Origin: Kuschelorhynchus macadamiae
Lineage: Eukaryota > Arthropoda > Insecta > Coleoptera > Curculionidae
Assembly (NCBI GenBank): GCA_030620095.1
Contig: JAUTXW010000868.1
Coordinates: 846,001 to 910,000, forward strand
DNA length: 64,000 bases
Direction of reading: 5' to 3'
Shown: piece by piece, positions 35,112 through 45,872 of the stretch
How positions within the stretch are numbered: position 1 is the stretch's first letter
How the letters are laid out: every line of letters begins with the position of its first letter
The notes under the pieces: generated by a model
Told to the model about the DNA's origin: nothing
The model's database searches: none
Seen by the model: the letters and a program-made list of their open reading frames with translations, nothing else
Position numbers and translations under genes: made by a program

Positions 35112-37478
35112 ATGTCCATAGTTAATATCGAAGACGCAAACAAACTTTGTGAGAGTGATGAAGACCCCTTTGCTTCGAGTGATCTCGATCTGGATCCTGA
35201 TTACAATCCATCCCCCAAGAAAAAGCGACAACCCTTCGATTTCTTTAAGTTGCATTCTAAAACAAAAAGAATGGAAAAGCCCCTACCATCAACGTCCAGA
35301 TCCATCACCGTTACACCGTCAACGTCCACATCCTTCATCGCTACACCGTCAACGTCCAGATCCGTCAATGTTACACCGTTAATGACCCACACCGTTGTTC
35401 AGAATGAAGTTGATGACACGACTTCCTGTGTACTTTCAGAAAAGTCTGCCGATGATGCCGGAGACAGTGGCAGTTCACGTGAGTCCGCACTATTTGATGG
35501 GACATTTTTTAAAATTGTTGACGAACAAGAGAATTTGACGTTTAAAGCTGAATGTCAACTTTGCCTGCCTCAGAAAAAAGATATTAGTGGAAGAAAAAAT
35601 GTATTCACTAACTTCTTGAAACATCTTAGACGTAAACACTCAGCAAAATTTGATGACTATATGAAATACAAAAAAGAAAAATATGCACGTGCTGGCAAAG
35701 GCAAACATAGTTCAACAAACAAAAATAAATCTTGTACTGTTACGACTTTAAAAAAACAGCAAGATATTGTTTCTAGTTTTACATCTCGCAAAAAAATTAG
35801 TCAAGAACAATTTGATAATAGACTAATTAGGTTTGTCGTTAATACAATGTCCGCTCTCTCAGTTTTCGATAACCCCAGTTTCGTCCAAATATTTGAAGGA
35901 TTTGACGTAAAGGTGATGTCCAGAAGTACGGCAGTAAGAAAAATTACAGAGATGAATAAAATATCATTACAAAATATTAAAAGTGAGCTTCAAACAGTCA
36001 AATTTGTTTGCACCACTGCTGACATATGGTCGTCAAAGAAGAGAAGCTTTCTAGGGATAACTTGCCACTGGCTTGATGCAAATATTTTAACAATAAAATC
36101 CGTTGCACTGGCTTGTAAAAGATTTAGTGGAACCCATAGTTATGATAGAATTGCCGAGCTCTTGGATGAGGTTCACGCAAGATTTAATTTAAATCCAGAC
36201 CGAAGATCGGCCACAGTTACTGACAATGCTTCAAACTTTATTAAAGCCTTTAAGGAATTTGGCATTGAAAACACTTCAGCATTAGCAATGAATTCAATAG
36301 CTAGTGAAACTTTTCAAAGCCAAATCGAAGATAATGCAGAATACACCGATATTGATGTAGATGAAATTGATGACATAATATATTTTCCAGAAACAAATAG
36401 TGAGTCTAACGTATCACTTCATTCTTTACCTAATCACCACCGTTGTGTCACACACACAATTAATTTAATAGCCACTACTGATTTTATGAAAATAATTAAT
36501 AAAAATTCAATTATAAGGTCAAAACACACAAATATAATGAACAAATGTTCGCAATTGTGGAACAGGGCAGGTAGACCTAAATCTGCAGAAATAATTAAAG
36601 ACGTATTGGGTCACTACTTAAGCTACCCCGGACTTACCCGTTGGAATTCCTATTATGATTCCATTACCCAACTTTTAAATAAGAAGGAGATATTGCCAGC
36701 TTTATATGAAAAGTTAGATCTAATAAATCTGCACCGATTAAAAGAAAACGAACTTGAATACTTGCAGGAATATCACAAAATTTTAAAGCCCTTAGCTCTT
36801 GCTATTGATATGCTTCAGGGAGAACAAAATACCTACTTTGGATTTGTGATACCTACGTTAGCATCTATGAAAATAAAGCTCCAGAAACTTAAAAATGAAA
36901 ATTTTAAATATTTGGGTCCAGTATTAGATGGTATTATAATGGCCGTTATGCAACGTTTCCAAAGTTACTTATCTTTGGAAATTAAGTCCGAGAACGCTGT
37001 ACTTGCATCTATAAGCCATCCATCTTTTAAATTAAGATGGATCCCTTTGCTAAAAGATTTGGGGGATATTGGCAAGTATGCCGAAAATGTTAAAAAAATA
37101 TTTATTGATTCAGTAAACCAACTCAAGGTTTCTTCTAGTATGCAAGACCAGGACGATGAGACTAAGGTAAATGTCCTAGATTCAGATTTTTTTGAATTTG
37201 AAGAGGAAATATCCCCGTCGGATTCCTTTGCTAATCAAGCAGGAGAAGGAGATTTGTTAGCTTTACAATACCTTCATGATCCAGACTCTAATTTAAAAAT
37301 GCTGGAAAAGTATCCAGTAATTAAAAATATATTTTTAAAGTATAACACAACGTTACCTTCATCAGCGCCAGTCGAAAGAATGTTTAGCTACGCCACATTC
37401 ATTAATACACCCAGGAGGCATGCATTATCAGATCAAAATTTTGAAAACCTGGTGTTAATGAAAGCCAATAAGCTTTAA
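35112..37478 (+). CDS. hAT transposase with BED zinc finger, intact
   Basis: This 788-residue protein should catalyse excision and insertion of the surrounding element in the nucleus. I take the ATG at 35112 because it is the first after a good 3' splice site; frame sequence before it lacks an ATG. Residues 1-115 are Ser/Pro/Thr-rich with a basic stretch (SPKKKRQ). A BED-type finger spans about 130-180 (C148-x2-C151, H171-x4-H176). The RNase H-like catalytic core has TADIWSS (D304), TDNASN (D371), CVTHTINL (C445, H448) and GLTRWNS (R510, W511). The C-terminal dimerisation domain holds SSAPVERMFSYA (V754-E755-R756). Length and motif order are normal for the family, with no stops or frameshifts. 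A poly(A) signal AATAAA follows at 37532. Other parts of the frame are acidic linkers of unknown role. Confidence 0.95.
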   Translation: MSIVNIEDANKLCESDEDPFASSDLDLDPDYNPSPKKKRQPFDFFKLHSKTKRMEKPLPSTSRSITVTPSTSTSFIATPSTSRSVNVTPLMTHTVVQNEVDDTTSCVLSEKSADDAGDSGSSRESALFDGTFFKIVDEQENLTFKAECQLCLPQKKDISGRKNVFTNFLKHLRRKHSAKFDDYMKYKKEKYARAGKGKHSSTNKNKSCTVTTLKKQQDIVSSFTSRKKISQEQFDNRLIRFVVNTMSALSVFDNPSFVQIFEGFDVKVMSRSTAVRKITEMNKISLQNIKSELQTVKFVCTTADIWSSKKRSFLGITCHWLDANILTIKSVALACKRFSGTHSYDRIAELLDEVHARFNLNPDRRSATVTDNASNFIKAFKEFGIENTSALAMNSIASETFQSQIEDNAEYTDIDVDEIDDIIYFPETNSESNVSLHSLPNHHRCVTHTINLIATTDFMKIINKNSIIRSKHTNIMNKCSQLWNRAGRPKSAEIIKDVLGHYLSYPGLTRWNSYYDSITQLLNKKEILPALYEKLDLINLHRLKENELEYLQEYHKILKPLALAIDMLQGEQNTYFGFVIPTLASMKIKLQKLKNENFKYLGPVLDGIIMAVMQRFQSYLSLEIKSENAVLASISHPSFKLRWIPLLKDLGDIGKYAENVKKIFIDSVNQLKVSSSMQDQDDETKVNVLDSDFFEFEEEISPSDSFANQAGEGDLLALQYLHDPDSNLKMLEKYPVIKNIFLKYNTTLPSSAPVERMFSYATFINTPRRHALSDQNFENLVLMKANKL

Positions 37479-37531
37479 ATGTTTTTTTTCCTATTACCCA
37501 TTATAATTGTTTTTAGTTTAGTTTTTCGTAA

Positions 37532-37537
37532 AATAAA
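37532..37537 (+). terminator. Polyadenylation signal of the hAT gene
   Basis: AATAAA lies 54 bases after the stop codon. An identical copy is at 47994-47999 in the second duplication unit. Confidence 0.6.
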
Positions 37538-37574
37538 TATTTTTTATATTTGATGATGGTGTATAATTACTCAC

Positions 37575-37930
37575 CCTTAAAGTATTTAAATACTGTGAAA
37601 GTACTTAAATTCTTTCAAAGCATTTTAAATCTTCTTTGTATTTAACAAATAGGTAAATACTTCTTAAAAAGTAATTATAAATACTCACCTCTGAAGGATT
37701 TAAATACCAAGGAAGTATTTAAATACTTTCAAAGTATTTCATTACATCCATTGTATTGAAATCCTATTGTGAAAGGATTTACATATACAAAAGTAATTAA
37801 ATACTCTTTGTATTTAACCTATAAATACTTTTTTTGTTAAAAAAGTATATATAGTATTGAAATACTTTATAGCAAAGCTGTGTATTTAGTATTTAGTATT
37901 TAAATACATTTTAAAAGTATTTTGCCCAGC
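37575..37930. repeat. hAT right subterminal repeats
   Basis: AGTATTTAAATAC and close variants (GAAGTATTTAAATACTTTC, GTATTTAGTATTTAAATAC) recur across the last 350 bases of the element, mirroring the left end. Confidence 0.85.
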
Positions 37931-37942
37931 TCTGCACAGTGT

Positions 37943-39085
37943 AGCAATCAAATTAGCCTCGAATCGCTCAAATCGCAAGATTCCTCTAGATCGCGTTACC
38001 TTTGTTTTGATTTTCTGACATTTTTTATTGTTTGACATTTGAAGTTCAAAATCACTCGATTACAACCCTTAATTTTTTTTCGTTTGTAATGAGCACCTTA
38101 CCATTATTTATGTAATATTGTGTGTAAGTTCCATTTACGTCACATTTTGGGAGCTTGGGGTAAATGGAAGCCACACCAAAGGAGTAAGTGGACTCTAGGT
38201 TCATTATCTACTAAAGACATTTAAAACATGTTTCTGTTTGGGTTTGCAAATACGTCAGAAAAAGACCATTTACAACGTAGAATAGCAAAAATGTACAGTG
38301 CAAGCTGCAGCGTCGTATCTAGAGCAGGGCAACAGGGTCTCAATCAGGAGCGCAAGCTCTTGTGGGCCCAATTCGCGCCTAAAATAATATCCTATTCTCG
38401 TACTTCAAATCCCTTCTTCGTTTTATAAATATGTCTTAATTTCATGTAGGCAAGTCTTGTTAGGTTAAGAAAAAAAAATTAAAACCCTTACCCTGGGAAC
38501 CAGCCTTCCCAGATATGACCCTGGCACGCTGTATAAAAGAAACAGATGAGCTTGTACAACGCATCTATATAATATGGTACACCCAAGCCCATCTTAAACA
38601 AAGAGTACGCAGATTAGGGGGTGTGAAAATTTCCTCAATGGTAAATCTACTATACCCTTCCATGTTCAAGTTAAGGATAAAAAAAATTAATGCGTGAAAA
38701 CTCAATCAGTAGTAATGATGAAAAGAATATAATTTCTGAAGAAGATTCTGAAGATATTTTATGGATTTATATTGGTGGGGACGGATCCCCACCAATAGAA
38801 GAGGAACTATACCAGAAACCAAAGCCAGAAGATTTCGTACTGATGAAATTTTCTTCTAAAGAACGAGAGCAAATATTATTATCCCAAGTTGAGGATATTT
38901 CATTTAAAACACAAATTATATTTTTTGCCAAATCCAACAAAATTTCAGAGACATTCATTTTTTCTTTCATTAGATCAACTGAATGTTCGATAACGTATTT
39001 TGTTTAGGAACTAAACTTTCGTTCTCCATTTTATTAGATCAGAACAACGTTCTCCTAATTTGTTAATTTTTAAGGATTCAAATTT
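37943..39085 (+). other. Unrecognised sequence right of the hAT element; possible 105-codon frame
   Basis: This is the right genomic flank of the hAT insertion. A frame at 38690-39007 (the first in-frame ATG is used) encodes an acidic then basic protein containing KPKPEDFVLMKFSSKEREQI and then LLSQVEDI. A D-F-V-L-V-K-F-x-x-K phrase occurs near the C-termini of some insect transposon-derived proteins, so this may be a relic of one. No catalytic motif is present and the neighbouring frames (38228, 38515) are unrecognised. The same sequence is repeated at 48405-49547. Confidence 0.3.
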
Positions 39086-39214
39086 TGTACGAATTCAAGA
39101 TGGCGAAGCAAATGAAATATTTGTAATCGTGAAAAAATGGCAGGTTTTACATATCTTTACGTTTTAGTATCCCTAGATGCCATAAACATGTTCTCTCCAT
39201 TCCGTTTTTTTACT
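39086..39214 (+). repeat. Fragment of the AAAATGGCG monomer family
   Basis: Almost identical over about 125 bases to 31193-31314 (ATTCAAGATGGCG, TCGTGAAAAAATGGCAGG, CTAGATGCCATAAACATG). Repeated at 49548-49676 in unit 2. Confidence 0.85.
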
Positions 39215-39539
39215 TAGAGAATTATTAAATATTTGTTTTAAAATGCGTTCTTTTATTTCCACCAGGCCCTATATCGTTTAGGAGTGCTTATAGGAGAAAG
39301 TAAGGTTAGGCTTTTATATTTCCACTTGCGCCATAATGAGGGGTAACTGGAACCCTACATACTTCGATTCAAGTTTCCAATATAATTTTCTTTTGGAAAA
39401 AGTTTAATGTTTAGGCCTACATGTACTTGTAAAGCAATATTTTAACTACCGCGTATCCTATAGTGACATCCTTCAGATAAAAATGTAATTTTTTGGAGAT
39501 TTTAAAATACAACTACTGATTTTTTAGCTACCACTTTCC

Positions 39540-39650
39540 CTAGTGTATCTTATTGATATTTCGATAGTTATCGCTAGGCCGATAGTTATCGACATATCGG
39601 AATTTTTTTATCTAGTGTTATTCGATATAGGTATAACTTAATTCAACATC
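39540..39650. repeat. Fragment of the ATCG-rich element
   Basis: It contains TTTCGATAGTTATCGCTAGG and GATAGTTATCGACATATCGG, matching one end of the elements at 8448 and 19226. Repeated at 50002-50112. Confidence 0.55.
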
Positions 39651-40040
39651 TACAAAAATCTAAAATAAACGGTAAGAAGTTACATACGGGTTTAAAAGAT
39701 ATTTTTAAGATAACACACACACACAATGTAGTTTTATTCCGTTCTAAAAATAGAAATATCCAAAATTTGCTAATAAACTTTAAAACCATTGGCGTAGCCT
39801 TGGAATCTCTTTGAGTATTTTTGAATTAAAAAAAAAACTAAAGCCGAATACCTCGGGGGTGAGTTGCCGACTTTTTAGTTTTTAGTTCTTATGCAACGAT
39901 AAATGCTAAAATATATAACATGTCATGAAGATGATATTTTGACAAAATAAATGAGAAATTATTACCCTTTATTTTTGTCGGACTTCCAAAAAGTTAAAGT
40001 TAAAAAAGAAAGTTTAATAAAAGAATAACAGTTTATAAAA

Positions 40041-40790
40041 ATGCCTCCCTACACAAATACTGAAATGGCTAAGCAAGACCCCTTTATGCCGAGCGTTTTC
40101 CGCAAAATCATTTATCATGTTCTAAAAGGTTCACGCAAATTCATATTCGCTCGCAAGAAACTGGTGCTTTTGGCAGATCAGAAGATATCATGGGAAGACC
40201 TAGATCTGCTAGACCAGTACAATTTGAAGAAGAAGTCATTGATGTTGTTGAAGAAGATCCTGTGAAAATCCGCATTGCATAATTGAAAGTCGTCAGCAAT
40301 ATGAATTTTCGGTGAATGTATGGATGGGTATTATTGGCAATTGTTTAATAGACCCACATTGTTTTCCACAAAGGTTAACTGGCGAATTATGTCATCAGTT
40401 TTTAGACGAAGAACTACCCGCTTTGTTAGAAGACGTACCCATTAGAATTAGGCAGAACATGTGGAACATGCATGACGGTGCGCCCACCTATTTTGCTTTG
40501 TACAGATGTTAAATTGAGTATATCCTAATAGATAGATAGCAAGAGGTATTCCTCAACCTTGGCTTCCGCGATCCCCGGACCTTAACCCGCTAGATTTTTT
40601 TCTTATAGGGGCACCTAAAGGAATTGGTATAGGCAACACCGGTAGAAAATATTGAAGATTTGCGAAACCGTATTATTCAATTCTGTGAGGCGATTCGTCA
40701 AAGACATGGAATCTTTCAGGGCGTACGATAGAATATTTTGTGTCATATTGAAGCTTGTACTTGCACGGGGCGGACATTTTCAACATTTGT
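40041..40790 (+). pseudogene. Mariner/IS630-type transposase relic, unit 1
   Basis: The start MPPYTNTEMA is followed, after a frameshift, by GAFGRSEDIMGRPRSARPVQ and FEEEVIDVVEEDP, the GRPR linker region between the two helix-turn-helix motifs. There is then a jump to NVWMGIIGNCLIDPHCFPQR, LTGELCHQFLDEELPALLED and RQNMWNMHDGAPTYF, the second-Asp region (consensus x-x-H-D-G-A-P-x-H). Further on, in another frame, the DPRTLTR and IFFLIGAPK remnants match the P-D-L-x-P-L-D-F-F-L-W-G segment. The segment holding the first catalytic Asp is deleted and several frameshifts occur, so it is dead. No clear terminal inverted repeats were found. Confidence 0.8.
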
Positions 40791-40987
40791 TTTAATGTAT
40801 TACTAGATTTGTTTTAATTGTTTCAAGTTGTTATTAATTGTTAAACTTTCATTTAATAGTTGTTTAATTCAAACTTTTTTTCTGACGAATTATTTCGAAA
40901 ACTGTATCTTGGTATACTAAAAAAACTTACCAAGTTTGAATAAAATTGGTCATTTTCCACAATATAGTCATATGACCATGCCGAGAA

Positions 40988-40988
<1 letters not shown>

Positions 40989-41043
<55 letters not shown>
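40989..41043. repeat. (TA)n microsatellite left of solo Penelope LTR, unit 1
   Basis: About 55 bases of TA with one AA interruption near its left end; the unit-2 copy (51451-51507) lacks that interruption. Confidence 0.95.
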
Positions 41044-41046
<3 letters not shown>

Positions 41047-41232
41047 TCCTTTAAGGATGGAAAAATACAATGTATTTTCATTTCGGGTGTATATCCGTTC
41101 ACTACTGTCGTTCAGAAAAAGACAGTTTTGCTGACGTTTTGCCAAAATCACATCTGTCATTTTCGAAGTGTCGGAATAGAGACTGTTAGTGACTGCGACG
41201 TTTCCTTTTATACCCCCACCCGGGGCCGAAGG

Positions 41233-41233
<1 letters not shown>
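41044..41233 (-). repeat. Solo Penelope pseudo-LTR, unit 1
   Basis: This 190-bp segment matches, with moderate divergence, the pseudo-LTR at 60090-60293: GGATGGAAAAATACAATGT, CGGGTGTATATCCGTTCACT, GTCATTTTCGAAG and ending CCGGGGCCGAAGGTTATAT. No Penelope coding sequence is attached and (TA)n lies on both sides. Confidence 0.9.

Positions 41234-41325
<92 letters not shown>
41234..41325. repeat. (TA)n microsatellite right of solo Penelope LTR, unit 1
   Basis: About 92 bases of TA repeats. In unit 2 the corresponding array is split into two by a short TGTAAAAAAATAG segment. Confidence 0.95.
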
Positions 41326-41326
<1 letters not shown>

Positions 41327-41345
41327 TAAATGTAAAAAAATAGTG

Positions 41346-41415
41346 AGGACTGCGGGAATGGAATCTGGGACCCCTAGAGCCTAGTGTGAGGCGCTCTCGA
41401 TTAAACCACGAGGGT
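41346..41415 (-). repeat. tRNA-like segment, unit 1
   Basis: On the minus strand, TCGTGGTTTAATCGAGAGCG resembles a tRNA D arm/A box, and GGGTCCCAGATTCCATTCCC resembles the variable loop and T arm with a weak B box. It looks like a decayed tRNA or the head of a tRNA-derived SINE; it is unlikely to be functional. Confidence 0.5.
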
Positions 41416-41980
41416 GTTGCGAAAATTTTATATATAACAACTAATAAGTTTCAATTCCTTCACCCAACTCTTTGCCCTTCCTAATTTTAATGTTTCTGTC
41501 AAGGTCATCGAATTTTGATCCGGGACGTAATAATCATTCTACAAAATTAATTTTAACCTACACGGAGAGTTTGATGTTGTTTTCTGTTTGTGTCTAAGCA
41601 ATTTATTTCGTTTTATTTTTTTTTACCCAAAATTTGTAATTTGACGTGAAATGATTTCTGCCTTAGTTAAGTTATAAAAAAAAATTGTATATTTCCTCTT
41701 TGAAGTTAATAATATCATATTTCAAATAATGTTAGTCCATGATTCTTAACACTTGTTCATATTTTTATTCATTTTTATTTTACACAAAATCATTGAAAAA
41801 GGCTAAAAAATAGCCCAAACCTTTGAATTAAAAAAAAACAAGGATATGAAATAATTTTGTTTTATTCCTTGTATAAACCTCATCCCAAGAACTTGATTTT
41901 TCAAAAAAAAAATCTGTCTGACCCAATTTAGTTCAGTACGTAATCATTTAGTAACATATATCTTTTCAATCATTTTTATT

Positions 41981-43010
41981 GGGCGCCATTTTGTTCCATC
42001 ATAATGGATTCCTAATTCCATAATTTAAAATAAATTCAATAAGTACTTTTACATTGAAACACATCGCCATTTTGTTACGTTATCTTGAATTCGTACCAGT
42101 TTATCCTTATATCACATACCATTTTTCTGCAAGTCGATTGAATAAGATTTTTTTTTACCTTGATTATTTTAAAAAATTACTTGGCCGTCATTTTTTTTCG
42201 CCCTCATAAATTCGAACGACAACTTTACCGGTTTATGTCTATAACACATTTAATAAAAAGTTTTTTCGGGCTGATTTTTTTAAATATATTATTAGACAGA
42301 CATTTTATTGTGCTATCTTGGATTCATACCAAAATGTTACCAATTCATTCCTATGTAACACTTGATTTTTGTGTTGATTATTTTTTTAGTAATAACGTTT
42401 AACGTAATTGATAAAACATATTTTTTTGCATCTAGGGACGCTAAAACATGAAGTAAAAACCTGCTAGGGTGGTTGTTTTCACGATTACAAACATTTTATT
42501 TGGCCACCATGTTGTTCCGCCATCTTGAATTAATACTACTTACTAATTCATCCCTAAACCACAATTAGTTATGGCACACACTTTGAAATCAATCCATTAA
42601 GTAGTTTTTTCACACTGAATTTTTAAATATTTTTGGAATCTTGGATTCGTACCAAAATTTTATCAAATGATTACCAGATAATACTTGATGTTTGTTCAAA
42701 ATTTGATAAATTGGATAGGTAGTTTTTCCATAATATTTTTTTAACATTTCACTAGGTCGCCATTCTGTTTCGCCATATTGAATTTTTGCCAAAATGTTAA
42801 CTTCTTGAAAAATATGATTTAAATGGTCTCTTACATCGCGAGTGAGCTGGTATTCCATCATGCATAAACCATAAATTTGATCGAATGTTAAAAGGAACAT
42901 TTTTACCAATTTAGCTATTCCGTGAATAGACAGACATATAGACCGACAGAATTGAGAAAACATGTTTTGCAGTATCTGGGAACCCTGAAATGTAAAGAAC
43001 TGAAAAAATC
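41981..43010 (-). repeat. AAAATGGCG monomer array, inverted, unit 1
   Basis: The reverse complement contains repeated CAAAATGGCG, GGTAACATTTTGGTATGAAT and ACCAATTTATC-type blocks at ~130-base spacing, plus the TCTGTCTGTC-type segment near 42930. Same family as 30430-31680, opposite orientation. Confidence 0.75.
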
Positions 43011-44337
43011 AGAGACAATCTTCATAAAGTCAAAGTTTCATAATGTAATAAATTATTATTTTTCACTTTTTAGTGCTTTTTTTGCAATCAGTTTTATTTT
43101 TTTTATAAAATTGTTTATAAGTCAACTACTTAGTATACGTTCCACAGAGAGTTGTGAGAATTCGAATTCCCTATTTTTTACAATAATAAATTTTTATAAA
43201 AATATGGTATTTTAATTACAATAACGTGTACTTATATTCCTTACTTAAACATTTTTTTCTCAAATATTGGATTTGCTTTTATTATATTTATTAACATGAC
43301 AATACGATTTCGACGTTTCAGCAAGAATAGAAAAATGTGTACTAATTATGTTATTTATCTGCTATCGCTCTTTATGATGTAAGGTAATAATTGACGGCAA
43401 GAATCTAAAGTAAATATTCGCATACTATATAATTGTATAGATAAAAGAATCTCAGTAAACTAAATCACTTTATTAATATCTAGTATCAATTCTTATTAAA
43501 AAGATTTCTAAACGTTAATAAATTGTTGTAATCAGCGGTGGTTTAATTTGAAACAAGTTTATTGATGCATTATAAATATATGCTTAGGAAAGTTGAATAG
43601 TTTTGCATATGATTAGCACAGTTATTTCCTAAAAATAACTTTAGGCACCAAGTTTATAAAACCAGCGAAAGTGTTAAAACATCTTAAATTATAAATTCCT
43701 TACTATTCAAAAGTATTTTCCGAGGTATTTTCTTTCCAACTTACCAATTATGAGGATTTATGCGGCATGTAAATCAAACTATTAAAGATGTGTAAAAATA
43801 ATAATATTTATATATAAAAACTAAACCAAGCGTTCATTGAACTGAACTAATTTTTTCCATAAAACTGAAATGCCTGTAATTCCGAAATTTGATTATCAAT
43901 TTTTTTTTAATTTGCAAATCAGAAATCTCAATTCTTCATGTCTTGAAAATTGCTCCGGAGAACTAGAAGGCATTACTTTGCACCTAGCATATGCTAGAGG
44001 GTGTATAAGATAGCAGGGTTTTTTTCAGGATTTTATATAAATGCCATTTATTTTATTGTGAGACAAAATTAGATAATTTTAAAGACCACCTTTCCAAAGA
44101 AGAGGGTATTGGCTTGAAAAGGTTGTGATATTTTGTGAATAGCCTCGTCAATTATAATTATATTACAATTTTTGTGAAGATATAAGGCTATCTAGTACCT
44201 AACGTCCCAAAAATCACCAAAATATCATATAAATATTTAAGAAAATTATATATCTCAACATGTGTACTAGTCTGCCGCCCACCCACGGAATGTTTCGATA
44301 TATAATATACAGAATGTTACTTAAGTAACAATATTTG

Positions 44338-44340
<3 letters not shown>
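43011..44340. other. Unrecognised sequence, unit 1 (repeated at 53496-54824)
   Basis: No coding similarity, RNA gene or terminal repeats are recognised. Confidence 0.4.

Positions 44341-44382
<42 letters not shown>
44341..44382. repeat. (TA)n microsatellite left of mariner element, unit 1
   Basis: About 42 bases of TA; the unit-2 array is about 8 bases longer. Confidence 0.95.
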
Positions 44383-44388
<6 letters not shown>

Positions 44389-44404
44389 ATATATACATAT
44401 ATAT

Positions 44405-45872
44405 GTCCATTTAGCTTGAGACCTCCGTATATCTCAATAACTATGCGTTATAGAAAAAAACTTTTCAGATAAAAGTTTAAAAGTTGTTTGGTTTCAAAGG
44501 GGAAACAAAATGGCTATATTTGTTAATAACCTTGACCTTGATATCAAGGTCATTTCCAGGGCAACTTTGATTTTTTGAATGAAAATGTATGTTTTTTCTT
44601 ACGGATTCTTTTTCAACAAAAAAGAAAAACTAATAAATTTTACTGAAAAAATTTTTTTGCTCCGAGTACAATTTCAAAAGATATTTATCAAAATAAAAAA
44701 AAATTACTATATTAACTAATATTAATACTATTATTAACTATTGAACTGAAAAATAGAAAATACACACATAAACACAGAATTTTTAAAAATTTGAATATTT
44801 TCTTAAAAGCTTGAAGGTTTATTTCAATCTTGATTCAAAGAAAATATACAAATTTTTGATAGTTTTGAGTTTATGTAGGTTTAGTTATCTTTTACTTTCC
44901 AGTTCAGCATTATTTTTACGCAGCCTGTCTTAAGTCCTTTACGATTGGAAACCATACAATTATGTTGTTATCGGATTTATGTATGTGTACCAAATTTCGA
45001 TACCGCGAACTGCTTTAAAAGTCACTTGCAAGATTTGACCCAAACATACTAGCATACAAGTTAAACAAAAGTATTTAATTAAAAATAGAATATTTAATTA
45101 ATCAAGTTATTTTCGACTTATAATTAAATGAGCTAAGGGTTTATTGCTTATTTATTTTCAAATCTATGACTCCGTTAAAATTTAAAACAAGATTTCGAAA
45201 TTAAAAATATCAATAAAAGAAATATCTTATAAAAATAAACTAGACATTTGAGTACAAAAAAAGTAATGTACTGTTATCGAAACACGGAGTAATAAAATTA
45301 TTTTCTACAGCCGCTCGCGAAATAACTAATTCCTAAATTCAACTGAAACCGCAAAGCTTTATTATTTTGCGCTTTTCGGGCGGAACCAGACTACTATCAC
45401 GTCACGTGTGCTTACGTGCTATCACATAAACTTACAAACCTAACTGTTTTAGGTCTTGCTACGTTTTAATGTGTGTGTTTACTTATTTGTAATATCAATA
45501 TAATTTATTAACTTGTTTAGTATTTGTTGCTTCTTTTGATAATAGTTAGCAATTATTATAATCTAAAATAGTATTGCCGAAAAAGTTGAAATGATTTAGA
45601 TTTATGGTGAATGTAGAAGAAGTGTGACTGGGGCTATTGCTTTATATGTTGAACGATTTCCTGAAAGAAATACTCCATCACGGGCTACATTTTATCGTGT
45701 TGTAAATTATTTTAAGGAAAATGGAAATATATAGGAGAAGAAAAGAAAACGCCGAACAACTGTGACTGGCGAAAATAACGAAATCGCAGTACTAGCAGCA
45801 GTTGCAGTGAATCCTCATGTATCTTCTAGAAGAATTTCTTTTGAATCTGGGATATCAAAAACTAGTATTTTA
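44405..45872 (+). mobile_element. Mariner-type element truncated by the duplication junction
   Basis: This is the left ~1.47 kb of the element seen whole at 54898-57147: the left terminal inverted repeat and the 5' end of the transposase relic. It stops at ACTAGTATTTTA, where the tandem junction switches to hAT transposase sequence. Confidence 0.9.

Larger units (their letters stand above)
32269..37934 (+). mobile_element. Complete hAT-superfamily DNA transposon
   Basis: The 5666-bp element begins CAGAGCCGGGCA and ends with TGCCCAGCTCTG, 11 of 12 matching inverted positions. It is bracketed by an identical 8-bp duplication CACAGTGT (32261-32268 and 37935-37942), diagnostic of hAT. Both subterminal regions are packed with GTATTTAAATAC-type palindromes, likely transposase-binding sites. 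It encodes one uninterrupted transposase and has a plausible promoter-proximal exon, intron and poly(A) signal. The perfect target duplication and open frame make it the only element here that looks recently mobile. A 1.2-kb foldback lies in its intron. Confidence 0.95.
35418..45872 (+). repeat. Tandem duplication, unit 1 (10,455 bp)
   Basis: Unit 1 starts inside codon 103 of the hAT transposase and ends inside the mariner transposase relic. It matches 45880-56365 base for base over long stretches; I found differences mainly in the (TA)n arrays, plus isolated substitutions such as CGTTCAGAAAAAG (41109 region) against CGTTCTGAAAAAG, and CCTTCCTAATTT against CCTTCTTAATTT. Confidence 0.97.
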
